Source: Pseudomonas sp. BGr12 (GTDB lineage Bacteria; Pseudomonadota; Gammaproteobacteria; Pseudomonadales; Pseudomonadaceae). Taken from it: DNA of 64,000 bases. Position numbers and translations under genes: made by a program. The stretch is from assembly GCF_030272895.1 (NCBI RefSeq), contig NZ_JALRNF010000009.1:62001-126000 (forward strand). Reading direction: 5' to 3'. This document shows positions 1 to 11,709 of this stretch, in pieces. Every line of letters starts with the position of its first letter. Position 1 is the stretch's first letter. A model generated the notes under the pieces. The model saw nothing but the letters and a program-made list of their open reading frames with translations, was not told where the DNA came from and did no database searches.

Positions 1-1
1 C

Positions 2-1324
2 TGTCATTGCCTGACATTCTGCCTGCTCGGGCTGTCTTTTTCGGCCAGCGCCATGGACCTCAAACAAGCCTGGGACCTGCTGCAGTACCAAGGCCCTGTG
101 TACCGGGCCGCCGTGCATGAAAAAGAGGCCGGCACGGAAAACCGCGCCATCGGCCAGGCCGGTCTGCTACCGCAGGTCAATGCCTCCGCCTACAACAACA
201 AGGTCAATGGCAGCCAACGCCAGCATGGCATCGACAATGATCTGGACTACGACTCCAGGGGCGCAAACGTGCGCCTGCGCCAACCGCTGTTCAACAAGCA
301 GAAGATGGCCGAGTACCACCAGGGTCAGCAGCGCGCCGACTACAGCGACGCGGTATTCGATGCCAAGTCCCAGGACGCTGCGGTACGCCTGGCCGATAGC
401 TATTTCAACGTGCTGCTGGCCAGCGAAACCATCAGCCTGGCCAAGGCCAAGCTGAACGCATTCGAAGAGCAGCTGGCTTCGGCCAAGCGGCGCATGGAAC
501 TGGGGGCCGGCACCGTCACCGACATCGATGAGTCGACCGCGCGCCGCGACCTTGCCGAGGCCGAGCTGATCGAAGCACAGGACAACCTGGTCAACACGCG
601 GCGCAAGCTGGAGGAATACATCGGTGAAACCCCGGACTCGCTGATCACCCTGCAGCCTGGCTTCGCGACCCCACCCCTGCTGCCGAGCAACCTGCAGGAT
701 TGGCTGGTCAAGGCCCAGGCCGACAGCCCGCTGATCCATGCGCGCCGTCACAGCTACGAACTCGCCGAAGAAGAAGTCAAGCGTGCCAGTGCCGGACATT
801 GGCCGACCCTGGATTTTGTCGCCGGCTATACCGCCGGGGAAAGCCAGTCGATTTCTGAACTGAACCAGCGCAACCACTACAGCTCGATCGGCGTGGAATT
901 GAATATCCCGCTGTTCAGCGGCGGCGGTGTCAGTGCGCTGACTCGCCAGGCCAGCGCCAACAGTGCCAAGGCCCTGGACGAGCTCGACGCCTCCCGCCAG
1001 GAGGTGATCTCCGACACCACACGCGAATTTCGTGGCGTACAAAGCGGCGCCAGCCGGGTACGCGCGCTGGAGAAAGCCGTCGCCTCCAACGAACGATCGC
1101 TGCTGTCCACCCGCAAGGGCTTCAAAGAAGGTGGCACCAGTACCAACTCGGATGTCCTCAACGCCGAAGAGCAGCTGTACATCGCACGCCATGACCTGTT
1201 CGAGGCCAAGGTGCGCTACCTGATGTCGCGCCTGCGCCTGGCGTCTTCGGTGGGGAGCCTGGGCGAGGACGACATCAACCAGATCAACGATTACCTCGGC
1301 CCCGAACTGGTGGTCAGCAACTGA
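2..1324 (+). CDS. TolC-family outer membrane efflux protein, 5' end cut by window edge
   Basis: Outer-membrane channel of the TolC/AprF class, which joins an ABC or RND inner-membrane pump to the outside. The reading frame is already open at base 2 and reads a hydrophobic stretch ending in SFSASA just before MDLKQAWDLL. That is a signal peptide with an Ala-X-Ala cleavage site, so the ATG at 53 is probably the mature N-terminus and the true start lies left of the window. The mature part is about 420 residues, normal for TolC, with the two long alpha-helical halves (for example LADSYFNVLLASETISLAKA and LNAEEQLYIARHDLFEAKV). The pump partners would be upstream and out of view. The next gene is a secreted multicopper oxidase 174 bp downstream on the same strand; whether they share a function is unknown. 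Confidence 0.85.
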   Translation, partial: CHCLTFCLLGLSFSASAMDLKQAWDLLQYQGPVYRAAVHEKEAGTENRAIGQAGLLPQVNASAYNNKVNGSQRQHGIDNDLDYDSRGANVRLRQPLFNKQKMAEYHQGQQRADYSDAVFDAKSQDAAVRLADSYFNVLLASETISLAKAKLNAFEEQLASAKRRMELGAGTVTDIDESTARRDLAEAELIEAQDNLVNTRRKLEEYIGETPDSLITLQPGFATPPLLPSNLQDWLVKAQADSPLIHARRHSYELAEEEVKRASAGHWPTLDFVAGYTAGESQSISELNQRNHYSSIGVELNIPLFSGGGVSALTRQASANSAKALDELDASRQEVISDTTREFRGVQSGASRVRALEKAVASNERSLLSTRKGFKEGGTSTNSDVLNAEEQLYIARHDLFEAKVRYLMSRLRLASSVGSLGEDDINQINDYLGPELVVSN

Positions 1325-1498
1325 CGTCCACTGGCCGGCATCGGGCCCCTCCCTTTGCGCAGCTCAGACGCCACAAGGTTTTGCTTAACAACGTAGTCCT
1401 GAAATACCTGTTGGCACATCCGTTGTTCCAGGCACCTGGACGAGGCAATGCGTCATCAGCGGCAATAAGCCATCTAGCTGCGAGCGAGGCACCACACC

Positions 1499-4891
<3,393 letters not shown>

Positions 4892-4905
4892 GTCGTTAGC
4901 GAAAC

Positions 4906-4926
4906 AGGGGCCGCAAAGCGGCCCCT
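4906..4926 (+). terminator. GC-rich hairpin between oxidase and SCO gene
   Basis: Perfect 9-bp stem (AGGGGCCGC / GCGGCCCCT) with an AAA loop, starting 14 bp after the oxidase stop codon. Only a weak T-rich tail follows, so it may be a leaky terminator or an mRNA-stabilising stem that lowers expression of the downstream SCO-cytochrome gene. Confidence 0.5.
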
Positions 4927-4952
4927 TCAGTCAAACAAGAAAGGATTGCATC

Positions 4953-5939
4953 ATGACCGGCTCATGGCGTGTTCTGCTCGCACTCTCCCTGTTCGCCGCC
5001 AGCATCCCCTTCTGGCCGCTGCAAGCACCCCGCAACGCGAGCGCCGAAGCCGCCACCCCGTGGGGCGCCGACTACTTCCCCAACACCCCGCTGGTGACCC
5101 AGGATGGCCAGCGCGTGCATTTCTTCGACGACCTGATCAAGGACAAGGTGGTCGCGATCAACTTCATCTTCACCGGTTGCTCCGATTCCTGCCCCGTGGA
5201 AACCGCTCGGCTGCGCCAGGTGCAGAAAATCCTCGGTGACAGGGTAGGCAAGGACATATTCCTCTACTCCATCAGCATCGACCCGTACAACGACACACCT
5301 GCCACCCTCAAGCGCTACGCCGAGAAGTTCGGCATCGGCCCCGGCTGGACGTTGCTCACCGGCGAGCCCGATGACATCGAGAAATTACGCCGCAGCCTGG
5401 GCCTCTATATAGAAGGCCTGGAAAACGGCCGCTCCAAGGACCACAACCTGAGCCTGATCATCGGCAACCAGTCCACCGGTCGCTGGATGAAGGCTTCGCC
5501 GTTCGAAAGCCCCTACATCCTTGCCGACCGCCTGGGCAACAGCCTGCACAACTGGAAGCAGGCCAGTCGGATGACCAATGACTACGCCAACGCCCCCGAG
5601 GTACGCCCGCCCAGCACCGGCGAGCAGATCTTCCGCACGCGCTGCTCCTCCTGCCATTCCATCGGCAGCGCCGAGCCCGGCGGCGTGCCAGGCATCGGGC
5701 CTGACCTGCTCGGTGTGACCCGCCAACGCGACCCTCTGTGGCTGGCGCGCTGGCTGAAAGAGCCGGACCAGATGCTCGCCCAGAAGGACCCGCTGGCGAT
5801 GCTGTTGTACGAACAGTACAACCGCTTGGCCATGCCCAACATGCGCCTGGGCGACGTCGAGGTCGCCGCGCTGGTGGCTTACCTGGAAGAGGAAACGGTA
5901 CGGGTGCAGACGCCGCTGGCGGACAGGGAAAAACCATAA
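4953..5939 (+). CDS. SCO1/SenC copper chaperone fused to a cytochrome c domain
   Basis: Periplasmic fusion protein of 328 residues. An N-terminal signal/anchor (LLALSLFAASIPFWPL) is followed by an SCO1/SenC thioredoxin fold with the copper-binding CSDSCP (Cys76, Cys80) and the conserved His near residue 164 (KDHNLS). The C-terminal third is a class I cytochrome c with the heme motif CSSCH (Cys231, Cys234, His235) and a likely Met ligand in LAMPNM. SCO proteins deliver copper to, or reduce thiols of, copper oxidases; the attached heme could supply electrons. The start has an AAAGGA ribosome-binding site. It lies 61 bp after the multicopper oxidase on the same strand, which suggests it serves that enzyme. 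Domain assignments are firm; the partner is inferred. Confidence 0.87.
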   Translation: MTGSWRVLLALSLFAASIPFWPLQAPRNASAEAATPWGADYFPNTPLVTQDGQRVHFFDDLIKDKVVAINFIFTGCSDSCPVETARLRQVQKILGDRVGKDIFLYSISIDPYNDTPATLKRYAEKFGIGPGWTLLTGEPDDIEKLRRSLGLYIEGLENGRSKDHNLSLIIGNQSTGRWMKASPFESPYILADRLGNSLHNWKQASRMTNDYANAPEVRPPSTGEQIFRTRCSSCHSIGSAEPGGVPGIGPDLLGVTRQRDPLWLARWLKEPDQMLAQKDPLAMLLYEQYNRLAMPNMRLGDVEVAALVAYLEEETVRVQTPLADREKP

Positions 5940-5971
5940 GGGCGATTGATGTGTTCGTCGAATAGCTCGCA

Positions 5972-7291
5972 TCAGAACACATCCAGCGGATACTGAATAA
6001 TGATCCGCACTTGATCGACATCGCCGTCGGCCTGAGCCTTGTTTGCACGGTGGATCGTCTGTTGCGCAACAAGGGAGAGATCCTTCGCCGGACCGCTCTG
6101 AATCACGTACTGCAACTGAAAATCTCTTTCCCAATGCCGCCCGCCGCTCCCGAGCCTTGCGTAATAGGCATAGGCACCCGTGGGGTCTACCTTCGAGTTA
6201 TCGATATGCGAGCCTCGAAGGTAGCGCGTCATAAAGCCCAGTCCTGGCACACCGAGCACAGCAAAATTGAAGTCGTAGCGCAGTTGCCATGATCGCTCAC
6301 CGGGCGAATTGAAGTCCGAATACAATACCGAGTTGCTCAAGTAGATGGAGTCACCGTCTCCAAGGTAGTCGAACGGTTCGTCTCCCTGGATGCGTTGGTG
6401 CGCCAGCATCAGCGAATGCCCCCCTAGCAGCAAGCGCGCGTAAGCACTCCAGCTATCGGTGTCGATCCTGCCTGCCCTCGCAGCCCCTTGATCACGGGTG
6501 CGGTAAAGGTTGGCGCCCACGGTCACGGCGTGATGATCATCGAGTGAGAGGGTCCGGTCCAGGCTGATGTAGGTCTGGTTCCAGACATCCTCGAAACGCG
6601 CCTGGTACAGACTCAGCGACAACCCACCGGCGACGCTGTAGTCACCGCCCAGGTAACTCGCGGAACGGTAGCGGGTGCCACCGTACTCGGTGCTCAGGTC
6701 GTCGTCGTGGTTGCTGCTGGCCTTGTTGCGCGCCGCGTGCAGATGGCCGCCTTGCAGGGTCAGGTTGTCGATGAGCGTGCTGCGCAGCGAGACGCCGCGA
6801 AAGCTCTGCGGCAGCAAACGCCCGTCGCCATAGCGGAACACCGGCGTCACCGGAAACAGGTCCCCTGCCTTGAGTTCAGTGTCGAACGCGCGCAGCTTCA
6901 GCGCGCCGCCGGCGGCCGAGTAGTCCTCCTCGGCGCGGTTGTGGCTGTCCAACGGCAGCAAGTTGGTGCCCGAGGTACCGCCGCCGCTGTCCAGCTTCAA
7001 ACCCAGCAACCCGTGGGTATCAACGCCGACGCCAACCGTCCCTTGGGTGTAGCCGGAGCTGTAGAATGCCTGGAAACCTTGCGCCCACTCTTCGCGATAG
7101 CTTTGCTGGCGCGAGTTGAACACGCCATCGTCACGACTGCGGAAGTCCCGGTTGAAGTAAAAGTTGCGATTGATCAGCCGCAACGTGCTGTCTTCGACGA
7201 AACCCTGCTCGTCGGCGGCCATCAGGGGCAGGCTCAACAGTATCAGGGCGCTTGCACAGAACGCGCGAGGAGTACGGATCGGTTGGGACAC
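5972..7291 (-). CDS. OprD-family outer membrane porin
   Basis: Substrate-specific outer-membrane porin of the OprD/OpdK family, 439 residues, the usual size. The GTG start at 7291 is chosen because AGAGG lies 9 nt upstream and the signal peptide follows at once (FCASALILLSLPLMAADEQ). The mature N-terminus shows the family signature GFVEDSTLRLINRNFYFNRD, and the chain ends in the beta-barrel closing sequence QVRIIIQYPLDVF. It faces the SCO gene convergently and lies 122 bp downstream of a LysR gene on the same strand, with the TGCATGC-N7-GCATGCA palindrome in between. Porins of this family usually pass amino acids or organic acids. Here it is probably the uptake channel for the compound degraded by the genes up to 15.2 kb (inference). 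Confidence 0.9.
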   Translation of the reverse strand: MSQPIRTPRAFCASALILLSLPLMAADEQGFVEDSTLRLINRNFYFNRDFRSRDDGVFNSRQQSYREEWAQGFQAFYSSGYTQGTVGVGVDTHGLLGLKLDSGGGTSGTNLLPLDSHNRAEEDYSAAGGALKLRAFDTELKAGDLFPVTPVFRYGDGRLLPQSFRGVSLRSTLIDNLTLQGGHLHAARNKASSNHDDDLSTEYGGTRYRSASYLGGDYSVAGGLSLSLYQARFEDVWNQTYISLDRTLSLDDHHAVTVGANLYRTRDQGAARAGRIDTDSWSAYARLLLGGHSLMLAHQRIQGDEPFDYLGDGDSIYLSNSVLYSDFNSPGERSWQLRYDFNFAVLGVPGLGFMTRYLRGSHIDNSKVDPTGAYAYYARLGSGGRHWERDFQLQYVIQSGPAKDLSLVAQQTIHRANKAQADGDVDQVRIIIQYPLDVF

Positions 7292-7379
7292 GTCGGCGAA
7301 CCTCTTGTTGTTTTTGTATGAGGAAGCGCCAGTGTTGCCGGCCCGGCCGGGGCCGGACAAACGATCATTTTCAGTGCAG

Positions 7380-7400
7380 TGCATGCCGGATTTGCATGCA
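7380..7400. promoter_or_regulatory. Palindrome TGCATGC-N7-GCATGCA before the porin gene
   Basis: Perfect inverted repeat with 7-bp arms and a 7-bp spacer, 89-109 bp upstream of the porin start. A site with the same arms and the same spacer length lies at 11640-11660 upstream of the MFS operon. The size and symmetry suit a LysR-type binding site. The binding protein is probably one of the two LysR proteins of this cluster (inference). Confidence 0.55.
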
Positions 7401-7413
7401 GTAACGCGGTCTC

Positions 7414-8370
7414 TCAGCGCTGCTCGGCCAGTCCGAGAAAGTCGCGGGTAGCATCGTTGGTGCGCCGGGCGTAGTCGAGAATCCAGTCCTTGAACACCAT
7501 GTGCGGGCGCGAATCTTCCAGTGCCTTGGCGTAGACCAGGTGTTCGACGTGTCCGGTGTTCACCACGTCCCGCACCGGGCGCAGCAGCGTGCCGTTGGCG
7601 AAGTCGGCCAGCGGCGCGACGTAGGCCCACATCAGCACCACCCCCTGCCCGGCAAGGGCCGCCCGGCAGGCGAGGTCGTAGTTGGAAACCGAGAGGGTGT
7701 AGTCGATGCCGCGGGTCTCGCAGCCTGCACGGTTGAACCAGTCCGGCCAGCCCTTGACCGTGCGCAGGTGCTTGACCTCGAAGTCGATCAGTTTTTCCCG
7801 CGACAGGTCGTCAAGGCTATCGATACCACGGCCCTTCAGGTAGGCCGGCGTGCAGGCCGGGAAGATCACTTCCTCGAACAGACCGGTGGAGACGTAGCCG
7901 CCCCGCTGCCCCTGGTCATAGAGGATGGTGAAGTCGGTTTCGTTGTTCTGGATGGCGGCGTAGTCCTCGCCGTCGCCGGCGATCACCCGGACGCGGATGT
8001 CCGGATGAAGGTCCTTGAACTCGGCGATCCCCGGCAGCAGCCAGAAGCTGGCGATCGCCATGCTGGCGCTGATGGTGACAGTGGGGCTGCGGTCGTTCTC
8101 GATGGTTTCCACCGTGCGGCGCAACTCCGCCAGGCTGCGCTCGATCCCGCCCAGCAGCGTCCGTCCGGCCTTGGTCAGGTCGAGGGTCTTGTGGGTGCGG
8201 GTGAACAGCAGCACCCCCATGCTCTCTTCCAGGTGCTTGATCTGCCGGCTCACGGCACTTTGCGAAAGGTTGATCTCCTCCGCCGCCTTGGTGAAGCTCA
8301 GATGCCTGGCGGCCGCTTCGAAGGCTTCCAGGTTCTGCAACGGAGGGAGTCGTTTTCGTGAAATGCTCAT
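7414..8370 (-). CDS. LysR-family transcriptional regulator (GcvA-like)
   Basis: LysR-type regulator of 318 residues, the usual length. The N-terminal winged HTH reads LPPLQNLEAFEAAARHLSFT, then AAEEINLSQSAVSRQIKHLE. The effector domain begins near residue 95 (VTISASMAIASFWLLPGI), in the style of GcvA/AmpR relatives. It starts 24 bp after the FAD-enzyme stop codon and is probably read as the last gene of the MFS-cupin-oxidase unit, with the porin beyond it. It is a paralogue of the broken LysR gene at 11710-12605. A local regulator of the catabolic cluster is the simplest role. Confidence 0.9.
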   Translation of the reverse strand: MSISRKRLPPLQNLEAFEAAARHLSFTKAAEEINLSQSAVSRQIKHLEESMGVLLFTRTHKTLDLTKAGRTLLGGIERSLAELRRTVETIENDRSPTVTISASMAIASFWLLPGIAEFKDLHPDIRVRVIAGDGEDYAAIQNNETDFTILYDQGQRGGYVSTGLFEEVIFPACTPAYLKGRGIDSLDDLSREKLIDFEVKHLRTVKGWPDWFNRAGCETRGIDYTLSVSNYDLACRAALAGQGVVLMWAYVAPLADFANGTLLRPVRDVVNTGHVEHLVYAKALEDSRPHMVFKDWILDYARRTNDATRDFLGLAEQR

Positions 8371-8394
8371 GGTCGCACCAGGGGATTACGCTAA

Positions 8395-9726
8395 TTAATA
8401 CTCCTGCCTCCCGACCCAGCGTTCCTTGGCCAGGTACGCCTTCACGCCGACATCCAGGAAAGGCCTGGGCGGCAGCCTGCTCGGCGCGCCCAGTTCCAGC
8501 ATATCGGCGATCAGCTCGTTTTCTACACCGCAAGCCAGGTCAGCCAAGGTCACGCCGGCGATGGTCTGCTTGGCGATCCCGACACCGTTGCACCCCACCG
8601 CCGCGAAGACGTTGGGTTCGATCTTGCCCCAGCGCGGCGCGCCATTGCGAGTGATGCTGAAGAACCCCATCCAGAAATGTTCCATCGCCACGTCCCCGAG
8701 TTCCGGAAAGCGCGCCAGGAACACCTCCTTGTGCTGCTCGCGGATACGCCCGCGCACACGCTCGTCGACCCGCATGCCCGGGGTGAAATCGAACTGCTGG
8801 CGAATCAGCAGGCGATGATCGCGGGTATAGCGCATGGTCGCCCCGCTGACCGCATTGGCCGGGGTCACGCCCCACTCCTCGACATCGCCGATGCGCGCAC
8901 GCTGCTGCGCGGTCAGCGGCCGGGTCAGGCTGGCGTAAGAGGCAACGTTGAACATCTGCCGCTCGAAGCCGGGCAACTGCGAGGCGCTGCCATTGTTGGC
9001 GAGGATCAGCTGGCGGGCGCTGACTGCGCCGTGGTCGGTGCTGGCGAAAATCATCCGGCCACGCTCCAGGCGGGTCACCGCGCTGTTCTCGAACAGGGTG
9101 ACATTGTCCGGCAGCGAATCCGCCAGCCCGCGGGTCAAAGCCGCGGGATTGAGCAGGATGCAACCTGGTGTGTAGATCCCGGCGTGAAAGAACGAGGTGC
9201 CCAGGCGCCGCGCCAGTTCGGCCTGTTCCAGCCACTCATAGGGCTCGCCGAGGGTCGTAAGCTCCTGGGCGTGCTGGCGCAGCAGGGTCTCGGCCAGCTG
9301 CGGCGCGGCGGCGCAGTGGTACTTGCCCTTCTCGCTCCAGTCGCACTGGATTCCCCGCTCCCTGACGATGCCGTCGAGCCAGGCGATGCCCGCCTTCATC
9401 AGGCGTTTGTAGTTGACCGCCTTTTCCAGCTCGGCAGTGGAGCTGCCAACGTTGTGCGGCACGTCGATGGCGAAGCCGGAGTTGCGCCCGGAGGCATTAT
9501 CGCCGGCCTCGCCCGCTTCCAGCACTACGATGCGCTCGTTGGGACGGTTGTGCGCCAGTCGCCGGGCCGCAGCGAGCCCGGCGTAGCCGGCGCCGATGAT
9601 CAGCCAGTCGGCGTCCAGTTTCTGGCGCAGGGTCGCGTGGGCGCGCCGCGGCGGCAGAATCGCCGACCAGCCGTTGGTGTGGTCGTCGTGGGGTCTGAGT
9701 GTGATGTCCATCCGTTTCGCTTCCAT
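8395..9726 (-). CDS. FAD-dependent oxidoreductase of the DAO/amine oxidase family
   Basis: Flavoenzyme of 443 residues with a Rossmann FAD site (WLIIGAGYAGLAAARRLA, then VVLEAGEAGDNASGRNSGFA) and a C-terminal DAO motif (FAAVGCNGVGIAKQTIAG). This architecture is shared by gamma-glutamylputrescine oxidase (PuuB) and N-methyl amino acid oxidases, which oxidise a C-N bond and pass electrons to O2. The ATG at 9726 has GAGG 6 nt upstream. It lies 7 bp after the cupin gene, in the operon MFS-cupin-oxidase-LysR. In this setting it could remove an N-methyl or amino group after the Rieske enzyme has acted; that order of reactions is inference. Confidence 0.85.
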   Translation of the reverse strand: MEAKRMDITLRPHDDHTNGWSAILPPRRAHATLRQKLDADWLIIGAGYAGLAAARRLAHNRPNERIVVLEAGEAGDNASGRNSGFAIDVPHNVGSSTAELEKAVNYKRLMKAGIAWLDGIVRERGIQCDWSEKGKYHCAAAPQLAETLLRQHAQELTTLGEPYEWLEQAELARRLGTSFFHAGIYTPGCILLNPAALTRGLADSLPDNVTLFENSAVTRLERGRMIFASTDHGAVSARQLILANNGSASQLPGFERQMFNVASYASLTRPLTAQQRARIGDVEEWGVTPANAVSGATMRYTRDHRLLIRQQFDFTPGMRVDERVRGRIREQHKEVFLARFPELGDVAMEHFWMGFFSITRNGAPRWGKIEPNVFAAVGCNGVGIAKQTIAGVTLADLACGVENELIADMLELGAPSRLPPRPFLDVGVKAYLAKERWVGRQEY

Positions 9727-9733
9727 GGTTGCC

Positions 9734-10075
9734 TCACGCCTGCGGCGGGGTAATGACGAAGAAGACCTTCGCTTGCGAGCCGAAGTACTTCACGGCTGTG
9801 TTCCTGGGAATCCGCAGGGTCGTCTCGGGACCACCCTCGAAACGCTCGCCGGACGCCAGCTGGAAACCGAAAGTGCCTTCGAGCACGATCAGCACCTCGT
9901 CGTAGTTCAGCGTCTTGTAGGGCGACTCGTCGCCGTCCCAGCGGGCGAAACCGGCCAGCAGCGGCCCATCATCGTCCAGGGGGATGGACCAACCCATCTC
10001 GACCCGCGAATTGCCAGAAAGCGGACGCTGGCTGTAGAGCACCTGTGCTGCTTTCACGCTGAGTGGCTGGTTCAT
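9734..10075 (-). CDS. Small single-domain cupin protein (EutQ-like)
   Basis: 113-residue cupin. The beta-barrel core is visible in ALNYDEVLIVLEG-like sequence (LNYDEVLIVLEGTFGFQL, then LRIPRNTAVKYFG), resembling the C-terminal cupin of EutQ and related proteins. The usual metal-binding His pattern is poor, so it may bind a ligand rather than act as an enzyme. Its ATG overlaps the stop of the MFS gene as ATGA (10072-10075), showing translational coupling, and the FAD oxidase starts 7 bp beyond its stop. Its function is unknown beyond membership of the operon. Confidence 0.8.
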   Translation of the reverse strand: MNQPLSVKAAQVLYSQRPLSGNSRVEMGWSIPLDDDGPLLAGFARWDGDESPYKTLNYDEVLIVLEGTFGFQLASGERFEGGPETTLRIPRNTAVKYFGSQAKVFFVITPPQA

Positions 10076-11379
10076 CGTGTTTCCCTTTTCATATGGCGGG
10101 CGCAGGCCCAGTAGTGGTAAGTCGCCCAGAAACCAGTGAAGGTGCAACCCAGCAGCACGTAGCGCAGGGACTCCTGCGGATTGCCCAGGCGTGGCGCGAC
10201 CACGTCCGACAGCAGGCCCACCAGTTGCGGGGCGATCGCCAGGTTGGCGATGTTGGCGGTGAACAGCAGGATCGCCGAGCCCTTGGCACGCATGCCGGCG
10301 GGATAGAGGTTCTGCAGCAGGCCAATGGAAGGGCCGATGTAGATGTAGGTGATGGGCACGAACAGCCAAAGCAGCACGTGGACCAGCTCCAGCCGGGTGG
10401 TGGCGAACAGGGCGATGGAGAACAGCGTGCCGAGCAGCGTGGTCCAGGCCACGAAGCTGGATTGTTGGTACATGGCCTTGCTGCGCAGCAGGAGCATCAC
10501 CAGCACGGTGATGACCATCATTGCGGTGCCGGCGATGCCGTGGATCGGACCGAGCATGGCGCCCGCCTCGCCCACCGTCATCGAGTAGGTGCGCACCAGG
10601 AATGAGGTGGCCCACCAGAGAATACCCCAGCCCCAGAAGGTGACGACGGTGGCCCCGGCGATCAGGTGGAACAGCGCCCGGTGCCGGACCGTGTAGCGCA
10701 GCGCCTCGCGGAAGCTGGTGGCTTCGCTGTCGCGGCTCTCGCCCTGGTCATGCACCCGCTTCGGCTCGCGGATGCACAGCCACACCAGCAGGGCGAACGG
10801 CAGTCCACACAGGCCGAACACCAATAGTGTGGTGCGCCAGCCGTAGGCGTCGTTCAGGTAACCCGCCCCCGAAGCGCCGAACCAGGCGCCGACACTGGCA
10901 CCGATGCCGTAGACCGACAGGGCGAAGGCGCGCAACTTGGGACGGAACTTGTCAGCGAGGATCGAGTGGCTGGGCGGCGTGCCGCCCGCCTCGCCGACGC
11001 CGACACCGATACGGGCCAACAGCAGCTGCCAGAAACTGCTGCTCAGGCCGCAGAGCAGGGTCATCGCCGACCACACCGCTACCGCGGTACCGATCATGCG
11101 CTTGCGGTTGGTGCGGTCGGCCAGGGCGCCCAGCGGCAGGCCGGCGGCAACATAGAAGATCGCCAGGGCCACGCCGGTGAGAAAGCCCACCGAAGCGTCG
11201 CTGAGCTGGAACTCGTGCTTGATCGGTTCGATCAGGGTGGAGAGGACATAACGGTCGGCGATATTGATCGCGTACACCGCAGTGAGGATGAAAAGCGTGG
11301 TCCAGGCGCCGGAACTGGCGACCACAGACGAGGTAGTGGGCGACAGAGCGCCACTGATGCTGTTCGACTGCACGGACAT
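10072..11379 (-). CDS. MFS transporter
   Basis: Major facilitator permease of 435 residues with 12 predicted membrane helices. The family loop motif is visible as GALADRTNRKRMIG after helix 2. Helix 1 begins WTTLFILTAVYAINIADRYV. It most resembles the spinster-like/ACS group of organic-anion carriers, but the substrate is not readable. The start at 11379 (MSVQSNS) has GGAGG 5 nt upstream, so the longer open frame beginning at 11412 is rejected. It is the first gene of an operon with the cupin (4-nt overlap), the FAD oxidase and a LysR gene, and is the likely inner-membrane partner of the porin at 5972-7291. Confidence 0.88.
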   Translation of the reverse strand: MSVQSNSISGALSPTTSSVVASSGAWTTLFILTAVYAINIADRYVLSTLIEPIKHEFQLSDASVGFLTGVALAIFYVAAGLPLGALADRTNRKRMIGTAVAVWSAMTLLCGLSSSFWQLLLARIGVGVGEAGGTPPSHSILADKFRPKLRAFALSVYGIGASVGAWFGASGAGYLNDAYGWRTTLLVFGLCGLPFALLVWLCIREPKRVHDQGESRDSEATSFREALRYTVRHRALFHLIAGATVVTFWGWGILWWATSFLVRTYSMTVGEAGAMLGPIHGIAGTAMMVITVLVMLLLRSKAMYQQSSFVAWTTLLGTLFSIALFATTRLELVHVLLWLFVPITYIYIGPSIGLLQNLYPAGMRAKGSAILLFTANIANLAIAPQLVGLLSDVVAPRLGNPQESLRYVLLGCTFTGFWATYHYWACARHMKRETR

Positions 11380-11709
11380 ATAGACCTCCAGCCGCTCGGC
11401 GCGCCATGGCAACGCCGCGAGCCTTTTTTATTGTTTGCGGGGCGAATGGGTAGCAGTGGATACGGCGCAATCAGCCTGATCGTCTGTGGCGATCAGCGGC
11501 GGTCTGACAGGAAAGGACGTGCGGCTTCATGGATTTCCCTCGTACCTTGTTCTTGTTGGAAGGGATGGCTGCGGGTGTTGCAGGCAGGTCCAACATACGC
11601 GGGGCATCAGGGCGGCAAAAGCGCAATTTTTTCCTGCGTTGCATGCGCCTGACGCATGCAAATTCGTTGAGAGCGCTGTAGTTGCGATGGTTGCCTGAAA
11701 AAATGGCAA
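11380..11709. promoter_or_regulatory. 330-bp gene-free region with TGCATGC palindrome (MFS operon promoter)
   Basis: No credible gene is seen. The region lies between the MFS start and the 3' end of the broken LysR gene, both on the minus strand, so it should hold the promoter of the MFS-cupin-oxidase operon. At 11639-11661 there is a perfect inverted repeat TTGCATGCG-CCTGA-CGCATGCAA. Its core TGCATGC-N7-GCATGCA (11640-11660) matches the element before the porin gene. It sits about 260-280 bp upstream of the MFS start codon. Confidence 0.55.

Noticed and set aside
167..1192. 341-codon open frame on the minus strand
   Set aside because: It lies wholly within the TolC-like gene on the other strand, has no family features or ribosome-binding site, and reflects the codon bias of a high-GC genome.
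7292..7630. 113-codon extension of the porin frame upstream of its GTG
   Set aside because: It runs into the LysR gene, lacks a signal peptide, and the GTG has a good ribosome-binding site directly before a signal sequence.
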